Shown here: positions 53,801 to 62,756 of the stretch, one piece after another
Layout of the letters: every line of letters starts with the position of its first letter
Numbering within the stretch: the first letter of the stretch is position 1
DNA from: Pedobacter riviphilus
Lineage (GTDB): Bacteria; Bacteroidota; Bacteroidia; Sphingobacteriales; Sphingobacteriaceae
Direction of reading: 5' to 3'
Assembly: GCF_014692875.1 (NCBI RefSeq)
Contig: NZ_CP061171.1
Coordinates: 3,844,001 to 3,908,000, forward strand
DNA: 64,000 nucleotides
Notes under the pieces: model-generated
What the model was told of the DNA's origin: nothing
Database searches by the model: none
Seen by the model: the letters and a program-made list of their open reading frames with translations, nothing else
Program-made: the position numbers and the translations under genes

Positions 53801-53891
53801 TCTTCAAACAAACAATATCCAGATTGGACACGATTTCTATACGCCGCCACAGGCCAGAACGATAACTTTTGGAGTAAATATTGGGCTTTAA
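50889..53891 (+). CDS. SusC/RagA family TonB-linked outer membrane transporter (second)
   Basis: A 1000-residue receptor; the start is set at ATG 50889 (MKKLLLSMILSLSV), with a signal peptide ending near FAFAQ. Domains are carboxypeptidase-D-like (about 23-100, ITGKVTSTSGPIPGVSVFV), plug (about 105-230, with VVVGYGTQNKRDVTGSIAKV and VLKDAASAAIYGARGSNGVV) and barrel ending in ARTITFGVNIGL. It pairs with a SusD gene that starts one base after its stop. None of the TAAAACGTTTTA operators are nearby, so it belongs to a separate system; no clear degradative partner except possibly the GH130 gene is next to it. Confidence 0.93.
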   Translation: MKKLLLSMILSLSVISFAFAQGKVITGKVTSTSGPIPGVSVFVKGSPANGTQSDASGAFKLTVSDDAKTLVFSFIGYKTKEVPITGQTINVSLDEENNTLSDVVVVGYGTQNKRDVTGSIAKVTAADLKDRPLTTIESALQGKAPGVFINSGSGKLGQALQIRVRGISSISASNQPLFVIDGVPIVSDALGTYTEADNPLAAISPDDIESMEVLKDAASAAIYGARGSNGVVLITTKKGKQGRTNIDFGYYAGFSDPTKKGEFLNAAQYKQLMEESFKNVDYNGYNNSSELWKDYTGTNDWDGTADANWVNASFRRGHVQQYNLNINGGDAKTRFLISGNYSNNDGIIVSNRYVRTGGRMSLDHTVSKILDIGGAINISKVDNYRIPTDNAFSNPLQLNALPPIQPIYDASGELNNKTVYYNSLIDISNGSNLSTTYRTFANAYASLKITPELVFRSEYGFDFNNLEEEQYLGSKTQDGGSTSGYGNDYNAKSINFNTNNTLNYTKVFNQKHSLNVLGGFTFQDTKFRYGTVTGTGFPSDRFVKIASAATISAGSSFETEYSFVSYLARVNYKYDDKYLVSASVRTDGSSRFGANNRYGTFPAASLGWIATNEDFLKESSWLSLLKVRASYGLTGNAEIGNFASRTLYGGVNYAGTAGTLPNQLGDPNLTWENTSNFNIGLDFGFLSDRITGTIEAYKKKTTDLLLNVPIAATNGFTSITQNIGDMQNKGLEFSLNTRNFIGAFKWSTSFNIAFNRNKILRLVDGQPIFTGGRFLGRIAEGEPFGYFYGKAYAGVDANNGDALYYVDASRTTTTNNYNAAQNQKLGDPNSKYYGGFGNHFSFKNFDLDIQTQFVKGNDIYNMAGGFQSANGDYFDNQTIDQLNYWTPTNRITTIPQPRFDSANGTRPSSRYIQDGSYLRVKSVVFGYNLPKEFITKYKLQNVRIYASAQNLFTITGYKGYDPEVNTPAGTSLQTNNIQIGHDFYTPPQARTITFGVNIGL

Positions 53892-53911
53892 TGGATATAA
53901 ACATTAGAATT

Positions 53912-55282
53912 ATGAAAAATTATTATAAAAATATATTGGCTGCAGCTCTTATTATTTTAAGTGCATCCTCGTGTAAAAAACAGCTAGAAATCGAGCCAAA
54001 ACAATCGATTTCTTCAGATGTAGCTTTATCTACCACCGCTGATGTTCAAAATGCTCTTATAGGCGCTTATACTGTATTAGCCACAGGAGATTTATATGGA
54101 ACAAATCTTGTTTTTCTTCCGGATATCTATGCGAGTAATAACTATTTAAACTGGACAGGTTCATTCAGCACTTATAGGGATATTTCTAATAAGGCAATCA
54201 TTTCTACGAATGGAGATGTATTACGAACTTGGGTTTCTGCTTACAAAGCGATAAACGTAGCCAATACTGTACTCTCTGCAACCGGAGTTGTAAGCAACGC
54301 CGCTACTAAAGACATCATTGAAGGCAAAGCTTTATTCATCCGGGGGATTATGCATTTTGAACTGGTGAGGCTTTATGCCCAGCCCTTTGATGCAACCGGA
54401 ACTAACACTGGTTTAGGTGTTCCAATCATCACAAAAGCCGTACAATCAACCAGTGATATTGTAACGAGTGTTCCAAGAAATACAATTGCAGAAGTTTATA
54501 CCGCTGTAGAAAATGATCTTAAATCATCAATTACCAAACTCAGTGCTGTTAATGAAAAATATGCCTCAATGGCCTTTTTAGCCCGTGTGTATCTCCAGGA
54601 AGGGAAGTATGCTTTGGCCAGAGACCTTGCAAACGACATTATTACAAATAGTCCATACACTTTAATAACCAATTCTTTGGAAGCTCCATTCAGAACCAAA
54701 AACTCAAGTGAGGGCATTTTTGAAATTCAACAGAACGAGCAAAGTAACGCCGGATCTTCAAATGATGGATTGGCAACTTTTTATGCTAGTTACGAAAACT
54801 CAACCGGAGGTAATGTTGGTCGCGGAGATGCAAATGTTAACACAACTTTTTATGATTCTTTTGAAGCCGGTGATAAAAGGCAAACTGATTTAATTTATAC
54901 CGGTACTGGAGCAAAAACAGGCTTATTTACAAAAAAATGGTATGACTATTTTGGAAATATACCCGTAGCACGTATTACTGAGCAATATTTAATTAGGGCT
55001 GAGTGTAATTTCAGATTAGGTACCGCTATCGGGGCTACACCAGCTAATGATATCAATACTTTAAGAGCGAGAGCAGGTTTGGGAACAGTGGTGCCAACGC
55101 TAGCCATAATTTTGAATGAACGTGAAAAAGAACTAGATTTTGAAGGTTTCAGACTGCATGATTACAAACGTACAAAACGTTCTCTTGGCACTTTCGCGTA
55201 CAATGATCCAAAATTGGTTTTTCCTATCCCTGATCGCGAATTAACTGCTAATAAAGCATTGGTTCAAAATACTGGGTACTGA
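53912..55282 (+). CDS. SusD/RagB family outer membrane lipoprotein (second)
   Basis: A lipoprotein of 456 residues, start at ATG 53912 with lipobox SASSC (cysteine 21). An earlier in-frame ATG at 53891 overlaps the susC stop but would put seven residues before the signal peptide. The SusD pattern is seen in IEGKALFIRGIMHFELVRLY, LNEREKELDFEGFRLHDYKR and FPIPDRELTANKALVQN. It should cap the neighbouring SusC transporter. The substrate is not indicated. Confidence 0.9.
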   Translation: MKNYYKNILAAALIILSASSCKKQLEIEPKQSISSDVALSTTADVQNALIGAYTVLATGDLYGTNLVFLPDIYASNNYLNWTGSFSTYRDISNKAIISTNGDVLRTWVSAYKAINVANTVLSATGVVSNAATKDIIEGKALFIRGIMHFELVRLYAQPFDATGTNTGLGVPIITKAVQSTSDIVTSVPRNTIAEVYTAVENDLKSSITKLSAVNEKYASMAFLARVYLQEGKYALARDLANDIITNSPYTLITNSLEAPFRTKNSSEGIFEIQQNEQSNAGSSNDGLATFYASYENSTGGNVGRGDANVNTTFYDSFEAGDKRQTDLIYTGTGAKTGLFTKKWYDYFGNIPVARITEQYLIRAECNFRLGTAIGATPANDINTLRARAGLGTVVPTLAIILNEREKELDFEGFRLHDYKRTKRSLGTFAYNDPKLVFPIPDRELTANKALVQNTGY

Positions 55283-55498
55283 TTTACTAAATATTAAAAT
55301 ATGCCTTTCAAAAATCGAAAGGCGTATTTTAAGTAAAACAATCACTACTATCCCATTAAGTATACTTTTTTGAAGTTATCAAAGTTTCCTTCATAAAGAC
55401 GCGTTTTTTTGAAAAGAAATATGACAATGACAAGGTATCTAAAAACGTTTTTCATGTTAGAACCGATTCAAAATCCGAGATACTTAAAATAAGCATAA

Positions 55499-55537
55499 AA
55501 AAGAAATGGCCCCGAAAAATCGGGGCCATTTCTTTTT
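55499..55537. terminator. Bidirectional terminator between susD and acs
   Basis: AAGAAATGGCCCCGA and its complement flank an AAAAA/T loop, giving a strong GC-rich stem with T-runs on both strands. It lies between the convergent susD and acs genes. Confidence 0.85.
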
Positions 55538-55550
55538 CTTAAAATTATGG

Positions 55551-57445
55551 TTAAAGCTTTTCGGCAGCCGCTATAATTTCTTCTACAACTCCCGGATCAA
55601 GCAGTGTAGAAGTATCACCTAAATTACTGGTATCACCTTCGGCAATCTTGCGCAGAATTCTGCGCATAATTTTGCCCGAACGTGTTTTCGGCAAACCAGA
55701 AACAAATAATATTTTATCTGGCTTTGCAATGGCTCCAATTACACGGGTAACGGTCTGCAATATATCTTTTTTAGATAAATCTGCTTCGCCATGCATGTCT
55801 GGATAAATAACAAAAGCATAAATCCCCTGCCCTTTTACATCATGTGGATAACCCACAACAGCACTTTCTACCACACCCGCATGCATATTAATGGCATTTT
55901 CTACTTCTGCAGTTCCAATTCGATGTCCTGAAACATTTAATACATCATCTACACGTCCGGTAATTCTATAATATCCATCTTCATCACGTAAACAGCCATC
56001 GCCGGTGAAATATAAATTATCGTAGGTAGAGAAATAAGTCTGTTTGCAACGCTCATGGTCGCCATAAGTAGTACGCAACATGCCTGGCCAAGGAAATTTA
56101 ATGCAAAGATTACCCATTACTCCATTTCCTTCAATTTCATTCCCATTTTCATCAACTAAAATTGGCTGAATTCCTGGTAAAGGTAATGTAGCAAAACTTG
56201 GTTTAGTTGGGGTTACCGTAGCAATAGGCGAAATCATAATCCCCCGGTTTCTGTTTGCCACCAGGTATCAACAATAGGTGCTTTGCCTTGACCGATTTTT
56301 TCATCAAACCAATGCCATGCCTCTTCGTTAATTGGCTCGCCCACTGACCCCAAAACGCGGATCGAACTCAAATCTTTTCCATTAAGTGGGTCGTCGCCAT
56401 AACTCATTAAAGAACGGATGGCTGTAGGTGCGGTGTATAAGGTATTTACTTTATGTTTTTCTACAATATCCCAAAAACGAGATGGGCTTGGGTAAGTTGG
56501 AATTCCTTCGAACAATACAGATGTTGCTCCTTGCGAAAGCGGCCCATAAACAATATAAGAGTGGCCTGTAATCCAGCCAATATCTGCTGTACAGAAATAA
56601 ACCTCACCCGGCTGGTAATTAAACACATTTGAAAAGGTATAACCCGCATAAACCATATAACCACCACAGGTATGCACCACACCTTTGGGTTTTCCTGTAG
56701 AGCCAGATGTGTAGAGAATGAACAGCATATCTTCTGCATCCATTTCTTCCGCTTCGCAGATATCATTAACGTGTTTAACTTCATCTTCCCACCATACATC
56801 TCTACCTTTCAACATCGAAACAGGCGTACGGATATGGGTTAGCACGATACATTTCTCCACAGTTGGGCAACCAATCAAGGCATCATCAATTACATCTTTT
56901 AAAGGAATTTGTTTGTTTCCACGGTATGAGCCATCTGCAGTAATCACTACTTTACATTGCGAGTCGTTAATCCTATCGGCGATAGATTTAGCAGAAAATC
57001 CACCAAAAATAACCGAGTGAACGGCGCCAATTCTTGCACAGGCTAAAACAGCAATAGCCAGTTCTGGCACCATCGGCATATAAATACAAATACGATCGCC
57101 TTTTTTAGCTCCATTACGTTTTAAAACATTGGCAAAACGACAAACGCGTTCGTGCAACATTTTATAAGTATAGGTAACACTTTCTTCTTCTGGGTTATTC
57201 GGTTCCCAAACAATGGCTGGTTTATTTCCATTGGTAGCTAGGTGACGATCTAAACAATTTTCGGTGATATTAAGTTTTGCACCTTCAAACCATTTGATAT
57301 TGGGTTCGTTAAAGTTCCAGGATAATACCTTGAACCAAGGCTTGCGCCATTGAAAGTTTTGCGCTACTTCGCCCCAAAACTGCTCTGGGTTTTCTACGCT
57401 TTTCTTATAATCTTCTTCGTATTGCTTAAAAGATGTAATTTGCAT
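55551..57445 (-). pseudogene. acs: Acetyl-CoA synthetase, frameshifted
   Basis: Acs activates acetate to acetyl-CoA through acetyl-AMP. The N-terminal frame (56234-57445) has FGGFSAKSIADRINDSQCK, the AMP-binding loop ILYTSGSTGKPKGVVHT and [10 protein letters not shown]; the second frame (55551-56261) has [52 protein letters not shown] and the acetylation-site motif [15 protein letters not shown]. The frames join if the C-run at 56241-56245 (+ strand) had six C residues, giving TETGGIMISP. The joined length of about 632 residues is normal. Loss of this conserved gene is unlikely, so sequence error is suspected. Confidence 0.88.
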
Positions 57446-57871
57446 TGCTTGTTTTTATATTTTGGATTAGTGACGGCTAATTTAAATAAATAATAATAAG
57501 GAAAAACAGTCTAATCGTATCAAAATGAATATCAAACGTTTGCCAGGGAATAATTATTTCTTAACATATCCAATATATTAAGAATTTATAGTCGGCATAA
57601 CAAACCTTTTATCGCCTACGGATATTAATTAACCTAAATTCGATAATTATTCTCGAAACCTTGTATGATAAGCACCATGTTATAAAGCCCGTGCTTCCTG
57701 CCAATTGAAAACCTGATTAAGCAAAGGCCGAGGCTGCTGTAACCGAAGAAGCAAAGGCGCGGCTTTCCTTAAAAAATCAACGACCACTTTAATCCAGAAC
57801 CGCTATTAAATGCTTAAAATCAAAATTAACGATCTAAGCCAGGTTAATTATAAAAATAATTAGCTAGGCTA

Positions 57872-57902
57872 TTGTCTTTTACAATTATTATTCAGATATT
57901 TG
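57872..57902 (+). promoter_or_regulatory. Putative promoter of the rpmB operon
   Basis: TTG at 57872-57874 and GATATTTG at 57895-57902 are 20 bp apart, one base from the Bacteroidota -7 consensus. It lies 52 bp before rpmB. The rest of the 57446-57954 gap shows no gene. Confidence 0.5.
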
Positions 57903-57954
57903 CACACTCTTAAAAAAATTAAGCGGACGATATTAACAACTATATTTACAAGTC

Positions 57955-58188
57955 ATGTCAAGAGTTTGTGATTTAACAGGAAAAAAAGCAATGGTAGGTA
58001 ACAACGTTTCTCACTCAAACGTTAAAACCAAACGCAAATTTTACCCAAACCTACAACTTCAGAAATTTTATATTCCTGAAGAAAACCGTTGGATTACGTT
58101 GAAAGTTTCTACTTCAGCGATTAAAACCATCAATAAAGTGGGCATTAGCGAAGCAATTAACCGTTTCGTAAAAAAAGGATTTTTGTAA
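57955..58188 (+). CDS. rpmB: 50S ribosomal protein L28
   Basis: A 77-residue protein with the L28 start [20 protein letters not shown] and the C-terminal ISTKALKTI-like [14 protein letters not shown] stretch. It lacks the four-cysteine zinc site, having only one N-terminal cysteine, as in many Bacteroidota. It is first in an operon with L33, a DUF4295 protein and probably ftsY. Confidence 0.95.
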   Translation: MSRVCDLTGKKAMVGNNVSHSNVKTKRKFYPNLQLQKFYIPEENRWITLKVSTSAIKTINKVGISEAINRFVKKGFL

Positions 58189-58232
58189 AAAACATTAACT
58201 GTTGAGATTAACAGTTTTCAATTTATATTAAA

Positions 58233-58415
58233 ATGGCAAAAAAAGGTAACAGAGTTCAGGTTATTTTAGAATGTACTGAACATAAAGAAAGTGGCATGCC
58301 AGGTATGTCTAGATATATTTCTACCAAGAACCGTAAAAACACTACTGAAAGATTAGAATTGAAAAAATTCAATCCAGTATTGAGAAAAGTAACCGTACAT
58401 AAAGAAATTAAATAG
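58233..58415 (+). CDS. rpmG: 50S ribosomal protein L33
   Basis: A 60-residue L33 with [20 protein letters not shown] and [20 protein letters not shown], typical of the family; the zinc-binding CxxC pairs are incomplete, indicating the C-minus form. It follows rpmB by 44 bp. Confidence 0.95.
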   Translation: MAKKGNRVQVILECTEHKESGMPGMSRYISTKNRKNTTERLELKKFNPVLRKVTVHKEIK

Positions 58416-58424
58416 GTTTAGAAT

Positions 58425-58500
58425 AAAAGACCAAAGCTTAAAGACTAAAGCATTTGCAAGTCTCAAATCTAATGTCTGATATCTCAAATCTAATAATTAA
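58425..58500. repeat. Degenerate intergenic repeat (CTCAAATCTAAT)
   Basis: AGTCTCAAATCTAATGTC and TGATATCTCAAATCTAAT are imperfect direct repeats in the gap between rpmG and the DUF4295 gene, in the same low-complexity style as other short repeats in this genome. Confidence 0.45.
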
Positions 58501-58512
58501 AATTATAAGAAC

Positions 58513-58668
58513 ATGGCAAAGAAAGTAGTTGCAACCCTTAAAACAGGTACAGGTAAAGAATATTCGAAAGTAATTACAATGGTAAAATCACCAAAAACCG
58601 GTGCTTACTCATTCAAAGAACTTATCGTACACAACGACCACGTAAAAGATGCTATCGCATCTAAATAA
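58513..58668 (+). CDS. DUF4295 family small ribosome-associated protein
   Basis: A 51-residue basic protein starting MAKKVVATLKTGTGKEYSKV and ending KDAIASK, with stop at 58666-58668. It matches the Bacteroidota DUF4295 family, always found just after rpmG, as here. From memory, a protein of this kind was seen as an extra Bacteroidota ribosomal protein in a Flavobacterium ribosome structure; that link is a recollection, not shown here. Conserved position and composition suggest a ribosomal role. Confidence 0.85.
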   Translation: MAKKVVATLKTGTGKEYSKVITMVKSPKTGAYSFKELIVHNDHVKDAIASK

Positions 58669-58698
58669 GGTTAATATTTTTTAATATAAAAATATTAA

Positions 58699-58733
58699 AG
58701 GCCGTTCCGTTTTAACCGGAAGGGCTTTTTTTG
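58699..58733 (+). terminator. Terminator after the ribosomal protein genes
   Basis: GCCGTTCCG and CGGAAGGGC form an imperfect stem with a TTTTAAC loop, followed by seven T residues. It separates the ribosomal genes from ftsY 19 bp further on. Confidence 0.7.
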
Positions 58734-58751
58734 TTATAGCAAATTTTAGAT

Positions 58752-59714
58752 ATGGGTTTATTCGATTTTTTCAAAAAGAAAGAAACTGCACCTGAAGCTC
58801 AGGAAGCGCTGGATAAAGGTTTAGAGAAAACCAAAGACGGTTTCTTTAATAAAATTACCAAAGCCGTAGCAGGAAAATCTTCTGTTGATGATGAAGTTCT
58901 CGATAATCTGGAAGAAGTTTTGGTTACTTCTGATGTAGGCGTAAGCACTACATTAAAAATCATCAAACGTATTGAAGAACGTGTTGCTAAAGACAAATAC
59001 CTCAATACCTCAGAGTTAAATTTTATCCTGCGGGATGAAATCCAGTTGCTGTTATCTGAAAACAATAGTAACGATTTCCGTCAGTTCGAATATGGCGATC
59101 ATAAACCATATGTTATCATGGTGGTTGGCGTAAATGGTGTTGGTAAAACAACTACCATCGGAAAGCTGGCACATAAACTTAAAGAATCAGGACTTAAAGT
59201 AGTATTAGGCGCTGCCGATACCTTTAGAGCCGCAGCTGTTGATCAGATTAAACTTTGGGGCGAACGTGTTGGCGTGCGGGTTGTAGCACAGGCCATGGGC
59301 TCTGATCCTGCTTCAGTTGCTTTTGATACCTTACAGTCTGCCGTGGCCAATAATGAAGATGTAGTAATTATCGATACTGCCGGACGTTTACACAACAAAA
59401 TCGGCTTGATGAACGAGTTGGGTAAAATTAAGCAGGTGATGCAAAAGGTAGTACCAGGTGCACCACACGAAATTTTACTGGTATTAGATGCCTCAACCGG
59501 ACAAAACGCTTTTGAGCAGTGCAAACAGTTTACCGAGGCTACTGATGTTAATGCATTGGCCATTACAAAATTAGATGGAACAGCGAAAGGTGGTGTAGTA
59601 ATCGGAATTTCAGATCAGTTCAGGATTCCCGTTAAATACATTGGCGTGGGCGAAAAAATAGGCGATTTACAGCTTTTTGACAAGAAAGAGTTTGTGAATA
59701 GTTTGTTTAAGTAA
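58752..59714 (+). CDS. ftsY: Signal recognition particle receptor FtsY
   Basis: FtsY docks the signal recognition particle with its nascent chain at the inner membrane. The 320-residue protein has the N domain (about residues 15-100) and the G domain, with the P-loop GVNGVGKTTTIGKLA (G1), DTFRAAAVDQ (G2), DTAGR (G3) and TKLDGTAKGG (G4). The short N-terminus without an acidic A domain is normal for Bacteroidota. Confidence 0.96.
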   Translation: MGLFDFFKKKETAPEAQEALDKGLEKTKDGFFNKITKAVAGKSSVDDEVLDNLEEVLVTSDVGVSTTLKIIKRIEERVAKDKYLNTSELNFILRDEIQLLLSENNSNDFRQFEYGDHKPYVIMVVGVNGVGKTTTIGKLAHKLKESGLKVVLGAADTFRAAAVDQIKLWGERVGVRVVAQAMGSDPASVAFDTLQSAVANNEDVVIIDTAGRLHNKIGLMNELGKIKQVMQKVVPGAPHEILLVLDASTGQNAFEQCKQFTEATDVNALAITKLDGTAKGGVVIGISDQFRIPVKYIGVGEKIGDLQLFDKKEFVNSLFK

Positions 59715-59766
59715 CACTTCTTGTGTGAATATACTGGAGATTTAGCTTCAGGTTCACTTCGTGGGT

Positions 59767-59796
59767 GATTACACCGATTAGTGGATTTCACAGATT
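59767..59796 (+). repeat. Left inverted repeat flanking the GxxExxY gene
   Basis: GATTACACCGATTAGTGG then ATTTCACAGATT; its reverse complement aligns with 60239-60270 (AATC..CCGAAATCATTAGTAATC, then GGTGGAATC) over about 30 positions with a few mismatches and short gaps. Confidence 0.55.
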
Positions 59797-59814
59797 TTAT
59801 ATAGACTTATATAT

Positions 59815-60189
59815 ATGATCGAATATGAAAAAGACACCTTAACACAAACCATTATAGGCTGTTGTTATGAAGTTCATAATCAGTTAGGTCCAGGATTTCT
59901 GGAAAAAATATACGTGAATGCGCTAAAAATCAAACTTCAACAAGCAGGCTTAAATTACACAGCAGAAAAAGAGTTCAGTGTTGTATTTGAGAGCATTATT
60001 GTAGGAAAATTTAGGTGTGATCTTTTTGTTGAAGATAAAGTAATTGTAGAATTAAAATCAGTGACAGGATATCAACCTAAGTTATTTCAAAGTCAACTTA
60101 TATCATACTTAAAAGCAAGCAAAATTAAAACCGGATTATTGATTAACTTTGGAAACACAAGCTGTGAGGTAAAACGCTTATCTATTTAA
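59815..60189 (+). CDS. GxxExxY family protein
   Basis: A 124-residue GxxExxY protein with GCCYEVHNQLGPGFLEKIY carrying the signature glycine/glutamate/tyrosine pattern, and CDLFVEDKVIVELKSV, which resembles a PD-(D/E)XK nuclease core (D, then ELK), then INFG near the end. Function unknown; such genes are scattered in bacterial genomes. It is flanked by about 30-bp imperfect inverted repeats at 59767 and 60239, which suggests a mobile or once-mobile unit inserted between ftsY and rimO. Confidence 0.85.
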   Translation: MIEYEKDTLTQTIIGCCYEVHNQLGPGFLEKIYVNALKIKLQQAGLNYTAEKEFSVVFESIIVGKFRCDLFVEDKVIVELKSVTGYQPKLFQSQLISYLKASKIKTGLLINFGNTSCEVKRLSI

Positions 60190-60238
60190 CAGTATAATAG
60201 GCATAAAAGCCTTAATCTATTAATCCAATCATAAGATT

Positions 60239-60270
60239 AATCACCGAAATCATTAGTAATCGGTGGAATC
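60239..60270 (-). repeat. Right inverted repeat flanking the GxxExxY gene
   Basis: Imperfect inverted copy of 59767-59796, ending 9 bp before the rimO start. Confidence 0.55.
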
Positions 60271-60279
60271 ATACACAAT

Positions 60280-61611
60280 ATGAATACCAAAATAGTAAGA
60301 AGTAAAAGCGCAGTTAAACAACCAAAAATTAATGTAATTACATTAGGTTGTTCAAAAAACATTTACGATTCGGAAGTGTTGATGGGGCAGTTGCGTGGCA
60401 ACAATTTGAATGTTGTGCACGAATCAGACAAGATGGGCAAAGATGATATCGTGGTAATCAATACCTGCGGTTTTATTGATAATGCTAAACAAGAATCAAT
60501 TGATACCATTCTACAGTTCAGCGAGCTGAAAGAAGCTGGTAAAATTGGTAAAGTGGTGGTTACAGGCTGCCTTTCTGAACGCTATAAACCAGAACTGGAA
60601 TCAGAAATTACCAATGTAGATGCCTTTTTTGGCACCAACGATCTGCAGAATATATTACATGAGCTGGGTGCCAATTACAAGCACGAGCTTATCGGCGAGC
60701 GCTTGCTAACCACTCCTTCTCATTTTGCCTATTTCAAAATTGCTGAAGGCTGTAACCGTCCCTGCTCTTTCTGTGCCATCCCTTTAATGCGTGGCAAACA
60801 CTTGAGCAAACCAATGGAAGAATTGGTTAACGAAGCTAAAATATTGGCCAAAAACGGCACTAAGGAGTTGATTTTAATTGCACAGGACCTTACCTATTAT
60901 GGTTTAGACCTTTATGGTGTGCGTAAACTCGATGAGTTGATGCGTCGCCTGTCAGATGTTCCGGGAATTGAATGGATCCGTCTGCAGTATGCCTACCCTT
61001 CTGGTTTCCCGATGGAAATTTTGGACGCTATGAACGAACGCGACAACATCTGCAAATATCTGGATATGCCATTACAGCACATTACCGATAACATGCTAAA
61101 ATCGATGCGCCGTGGCACAACCAAACAAAAAACCATCGATTTAGTTAACCAGATTAGGGATAAGGTACCCAACATTGCCATGCGCACCACCCTAATATGC
61201 GGATATCCAGGCGAAACAGAACGCGATTTTGAAGAAATGAAGGAATGGGTTGCCGAAACCAAATTCGATCGTTTAGGCTGCTTTACCTATTCGCACGAAG
61301 AAAAAACGCACGCACATACTTTAGTTGATGATATCCCCGAAGAAGTTAAGCAACAACGTGTGGATGATATTATGGAAATACAACAAGGCATATCATTTGA
61401 TATTAACCAGGAAAAAGTAGGCAAAACCTTCAAAGTACTGGTTGATAAAAAAGAAGGCGATTTCTTTGTAGGCAGAACCGAGTTTGATTCGCCTGAAGTT
61501 GATAACGAAGTTTTAATCGACGCTGCAACAGGTTATGCCGCCAATGGAAGTTTTGTTAATGTGAAGATAGACAGGGCTGAAGATTTCGATTTATACGGAA
61601 CTATAGTTTAA
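60280..61611 (+). CDS. rimO: Ribosomal protein S12 methylthiotransferase RimO
   Basis: RimO adds a methylthio group to an aspartate of ribosomal protein S12 using two iron-sulfur clusters. The N-terminal UPF0004 domain has VITLGCSKNIYDSEVLMGQL, VINTCGFIDNAKQES and VVTGCLSERY with the cluster cysteines; the radical-SAM cysteines are in EGCNRPCSFCAIPLMRGKH (about residues 149-167); the TRAM domain is at the end. Length 443 is normal. Confidence 0.96.
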   Translation: MNTKIVRSKSAVKQPKINVITLGCSKNIYDSEVLMGQLRGNNLNVVHESDKMGKDDIVVINTCGFIDNAKQESIDTILQFSELKEAGKIGKVVVTGCLSERYKPELESEITNVDAFFGTNDLQNILHELGANYKHELIGERLLTTPSHFAYFKIAEGCNRPCSFCAIPLMRGKHLSKPMEELVNEAKILAKNGTKELILIAQDLTYYGLDLYGVRKLDELMRRLSDVPGIEWIRLQYAYPSGFPMEILDAMNERDNICKYLDMPLQHITDNMLKSMRRGTTKQKTIDLVNQIRDKVPNIAMRTTLICGYPGETERDFEEMKEWVAETKFDRLGCFTYSHEEKTHAHTLVDDIPEEVKQQRVDDIMEIQQGISFDINQEKVGKTFKVLVDKKEGDFFVGRTEFDSPEVDNEVLIDAATGYAANGSFVNVKIDRAEDFDLYGTIV

Positions 61612-61629
61612 AAAATATAAAAAATAAGA

Positions 61630-61657
61630 AACCCCAAAAGCAGTGCTTCTGGGGTTT
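61630..61657 (+). terminator. rimO terminator
   Basis: ACCCCAAAAGCA and TGCTTCTGGGGT form a strong stem followed by TTTTTG TTTTT. It begins about 20 bp after the rimO stop. Confidence 0.8.
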
Positions 61658-61837
61658 TTGTTTTTATAAACATTAAAATATTCGCTTTTAGCTGTAGCAA
61701 ATACCGCCGCATCATCGTTTAAAGAATAGAACCAGATATGGAAGTACTAAACCGGATTAACCAAACGATTGCGGTTAATTGCAATTAAACAGAATATACC
61801 TTCCTTAAAAGTATAACTATTCAATAATTTAAACCAA

Positions 61838-62338
61838 ATGAAAAAAATTCTATTTGTTCTCGTACTAATTTTCATCACCAATTTAGGTTGCAAAAAAATA
61901 ACTAACGGCGGTGGACTATGTGCCTGCTCCCCTATAAATTATGACACAAGCTTGGGGCTGGTGATTAAAAACAGTACAGATGCGGATCTTCTTAATCCTA
62001 AAACTACAGGTTTTTTAGACAAAACCCAGATACAACTTTATTCTAAAGATGCCAACAATGTAATTAAACAAATCAATTTTGACATTCGCCAGCCCTTTAC
62101 CTATACAAATAATTTGAAAATGGATTATTATCAGCTTGTTTCTTCTGAAATAGGCCAACAAGCGAAAAGTATTGATAATACCTTTTATCTTAAACTTGGC
62201 GATAAGCTTTATGAGCTTAATCTAAAGGTAAATAACCAGGCAGTAGAAAAATTACTGATCGATAAAAACGATGCACCTAAAGAGCTCCCGAATGCGAACA
62301 GTCAGTATCTCAATAGCATCTATACCTTAAAAATTTAA
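61838..62338 (+). CDS. Hypothetical lipoprotein
   Basis: A 166-residue protein with a lipoprotein signal peptide and lipobox TNLGC (cysteine 18), followed by a beta-rich region (SLGLVIKNSTDADLLNP, TQIQLYSKDANNVIKQI). No domain is recognised. It may be exposed on the outer membrane or in the periplasm. A bidirectional terminator follows. Confidence 0.7.
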   Translation: MKKILFVLVLIFITNLGCKKITNGGGLCACSPINYDTSLGLVIKNSTDADLLNPKTTGFLDKTQIQLYSKDANNVIKQINFDIRQPFTYTNNLKMDYYQLVSSEIGQQAKSIDNTFYLKLGDKLYELNLKVNNQAVEKLLIDKNDAPKELPNANSQYLNSIYTLKI

Positions 62339-62370
62339 AATGTGGTACTTCAGGTATAACTGATTTATAT

Positions 62371-62407
62371 AAAAAATCCCGGTGAGTAAAGTTCATCGGG
62401 ATTTTTT
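62371..62407. terminator. Bidirectional terminator
   Basis: AAAAAATCCCGGTGA and TTCATCGGGATTTTTT pair across a short loop, between the convergent lipoprotein and exported-protein genes. Confidence 0.8.
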
Positions 62408-62411
62408 AGAC

Positions 62412-62756
62412 TTATTTTTTAGATGCAGGTCTGTTTTTAATCTGACTAGGTTTTAGCCAAATTTTAGCACCTTTCGAGTTTACATAATATTTTTCATTTT
62501 TTGCATTGATATAAACATCAGAACCATCTGGTGCCATTTTACCTTTCCAGGTTTTATCTGCAATTTTCGAACTACCCTTTACCGCTACTTCAGCAGTTTT
62601 ATTACCAACCGATTTGGCACCTTTACTAATTGCCTTTCCGGTATGGTCTAGTGCCTTACCAACTTCGCTTTTTTTCTTTTCTTGTGCATTTACACTAAGA
62701 GCAACGCCGCCAACTAAGGTCAGCGCTAATAAACCCATTACAAATTTCTTTTTCAT
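62412..62756 (-). CDS. Hypothetical exported basic protein
   Basis: A 114-residue protein with a clear signal peptide (ending near LSVNAQ) and a lysine-rich mature part: an Ala/Lys/Ser-rich region with repeated KA(I/L)xKGAKSVGNKTAE-like text, then a short beta region (GSDVYINAKNEKYYVNSKG). No family is recognised. It is probably periplasmic. Confidence 0.65.
   Translation of the reverse strand: MKKKFVMGLLALTLVGGVALSVNAQEKKKSEVGKALDHTGKAISKGAKSVGNKTAEVAVKGSSKIADKTWKGKMAPDGSDVYINAKNEKYYVNSKGAKIWLKPSQIKNRPASKK

Noticed and set aside
55441..55452. Palindrome AAAAACGTTTTT resembling the LacI operators
   Set aside because: It lacks the flanking T/A of the operator and lies between the ends of two convergent genes, where it cannot control a start.
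57533..57542. Palindrome CAAACGTTTG before acs
   Set aside because: Shares only the short AAACGTTT core; differs in the flanks and the gene is unrelated to the glycan locus. Possibly a site for a different regulator, but unsupported.
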